Shown: positions 63,590 through 64,000 of the stretch, piece by piece
Layout of the letters: each line of letters starts with the position of its first letter
Position numbering within the stretch: position 1 is the stretch's first letter
Origin: an uncultured Flavobacteriales bacterium
GTDB lineage: Bacteria; Bacteroidota; Bacteroidia; Flavobacteriales_D; Crocinitomicaceae
Assembly (NCBI GenBank): GCA_903939755.1
Contig: CAJAII010000007.1
Coordinates: 1-64,000 of the forward strand
Direction: 5' to 3'
DNA length: 64,000 nucleotides
Made by a program: the position numbers and the translations under genes
The notes under the pieces: model-generated
Seen by the model: the letters and a program-made list of their open reading frames with translations, nothing else
What the model was told of the DNA's origin: nothing
Database searches by the model: none

Positions 63590-64000
63590 TTATAATATGT
63601 AAAATTTTTCTGCTTGGTGTGCTTTTGGGATTTCGGTATCTTTTAATAGCTGCTTTAAATTAATTTCTATAGTTCTTGCAATAGCCGTCATAGCGGTATC
63701 TGTTGGCCTGTTTTCAAAAGGATCTTGCATATGTCTAGCTGATTTTTCTAATAAGAAAAATGATGCTGAAATAGCCACTAAAAGCGGTGTCTCAAATAAC
63801 CCATCAACTCGTAATGAAATAGCAAGAGTGATAACAAAAAGGTAAATTAAACCTTGAAGGAATAGTCGATAGGTAACTGGGAATATAGTCGTTTTGATTC
63901 GCTCACATTTTCCTTGCGCATCACAAAGACGCACAAGAGTATTGTCTAATTGTATTTGCGAAAATAGATCTAATTGATTGGTATCTTTAAGTTGTTTTAT
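63590..64000 (-). CDS. Bestrophin-like (UPF0187) channel, C-terminal part (partial)
   Basis: The frame stays open from 64000 to the stop at 63590, so the gene begins beyond the window. The visible 136 residues have LRLCD-like VRLCDAQGKCERIKTTIFPVTYRLFLQGLIYLFVITLAISLRVDGLFETPLLVAISASFFLLEKSARHMQDPFENRPTDTAMTAIARTIEINLKQLL. QDPFENRPTD matches the conserved PFxxxxxD segment of bestrophins, which are anion (chloride, bicarbonate) channels. Close placement 20 bases upstream of a carbonic anhydrase suggests a link with bicarbonate. The N-terminal pore helices are outside the window. Confidence 0.85.
   Translation of the reverse strand: MKQLKDTNQLDLFSQIQLDNTLVRLCDAQGKCERIKTTIFPVTYRLFLQGLIYLFVITLAISLRVDGLFETPLLVAISASFFLLEKSARHMQDPFENRPTDTAMTAIARTIEINLKQLLKDTEIPKAHQAEKFYIL

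Overview
The window is AT-rich bacterial DNA from a member of the Bacteroidota, probably a Flavobacteriales-type organism. The evidence is type IX secretion C-terminal sorting domains on three secreted proteins, SprB-like repeats, a DUF5606 protein, Bacteroidota-type promoters (TAnnTTTG around -7) and few Shine-Dalgarno sequences. Family or genus cannot be fixed from sequence reading alone. No rRNA, tRNA, CRISPR array or insertion sequence was seen, and no gap without a gene exceeds about 250 bases.

Layout. 1-5017: tail of a permease, a Rieske oxygenase, a small secreted protein, ffh, an M50 membrane protease and a secreted carboxypeptidase-regulatory-like protein. 5004-8785 (minus): an LptF/LptG-type permease and two GT4 glycosyltransferases in one operon. 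8844-15483: START-like protein, ICMT-like methyltransferase, recR, smpB, lolA and a 1.2-kDa-residue-scale (about 1200 aa) secreted LamG/PKD protein.

15669-35755 is one tightly packed block of 19 genes on the plus strand, with no gap above 13 bases, making and exporting a surface polysaccharide. It starts with the ABC exporter pair wzm/wzt, followed by a WbqC-like protein, a NeuD/PglD-like acyltransferase, the WecE-like aminotransferase, eight glycosyltransferase or glycosyltransferase-like genes, two membrane acyltransferases, two GNAT proteins, two NodB-like deacetylases and an asparagine-synthase-type amidotransferase. No Wzx/Wzy, initiating transferase or rml genes are present, which fits ABC-transporter-dependent export with precursor genes elsewhere.

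35756-41308 continues the sugar theme but has been rearranged. A broken 5' fragment of a glycosyltransferase is followed by a rhuM gene and then by a complete related glycosyltransferase. After that come hisH, hisF and a WbpG-type N-acetyl sugar amidotransferase, a known trio for amidination of sugars. This HisF has lost the catalytic Asp11 but keeps the ammonia-gate residues. Tandem repeats lie between hisH and hisF.

41320-64000 is mostly housekeeping: DUF5606 protein, DEAD-box helicase with RGG tail, typA, FtsX-type permease, DUF1343 (NamZ-like) lipoprotein, purE, tatA-like, a giant SprB-repeat T9SS protein, GT2, YkgJ, a disulfide-less lipoamide-dehydrogenase-like flavoprotein, DUF3817 and uvrB. 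Then comes a small three-gene cysteine-bearing envelope cluster (60808-59058) preceded by a perfect dyad and followed by a hairpin. The window ends with a large orphan secreted protein, a beta-carbonic anhydrase and a bestrophin-like channel running off the edge.

The most unusual items are the glycosyltransferase remnant/rhuM junction, the HisF with a lost catalytic Asp, the flavoprotein lacking both redox cysteines, the dyad-controlled cysteine cluster, and several genes whose -7 box lies only 3-4 bases before the start codon, suggesting leaderless mRNAs.
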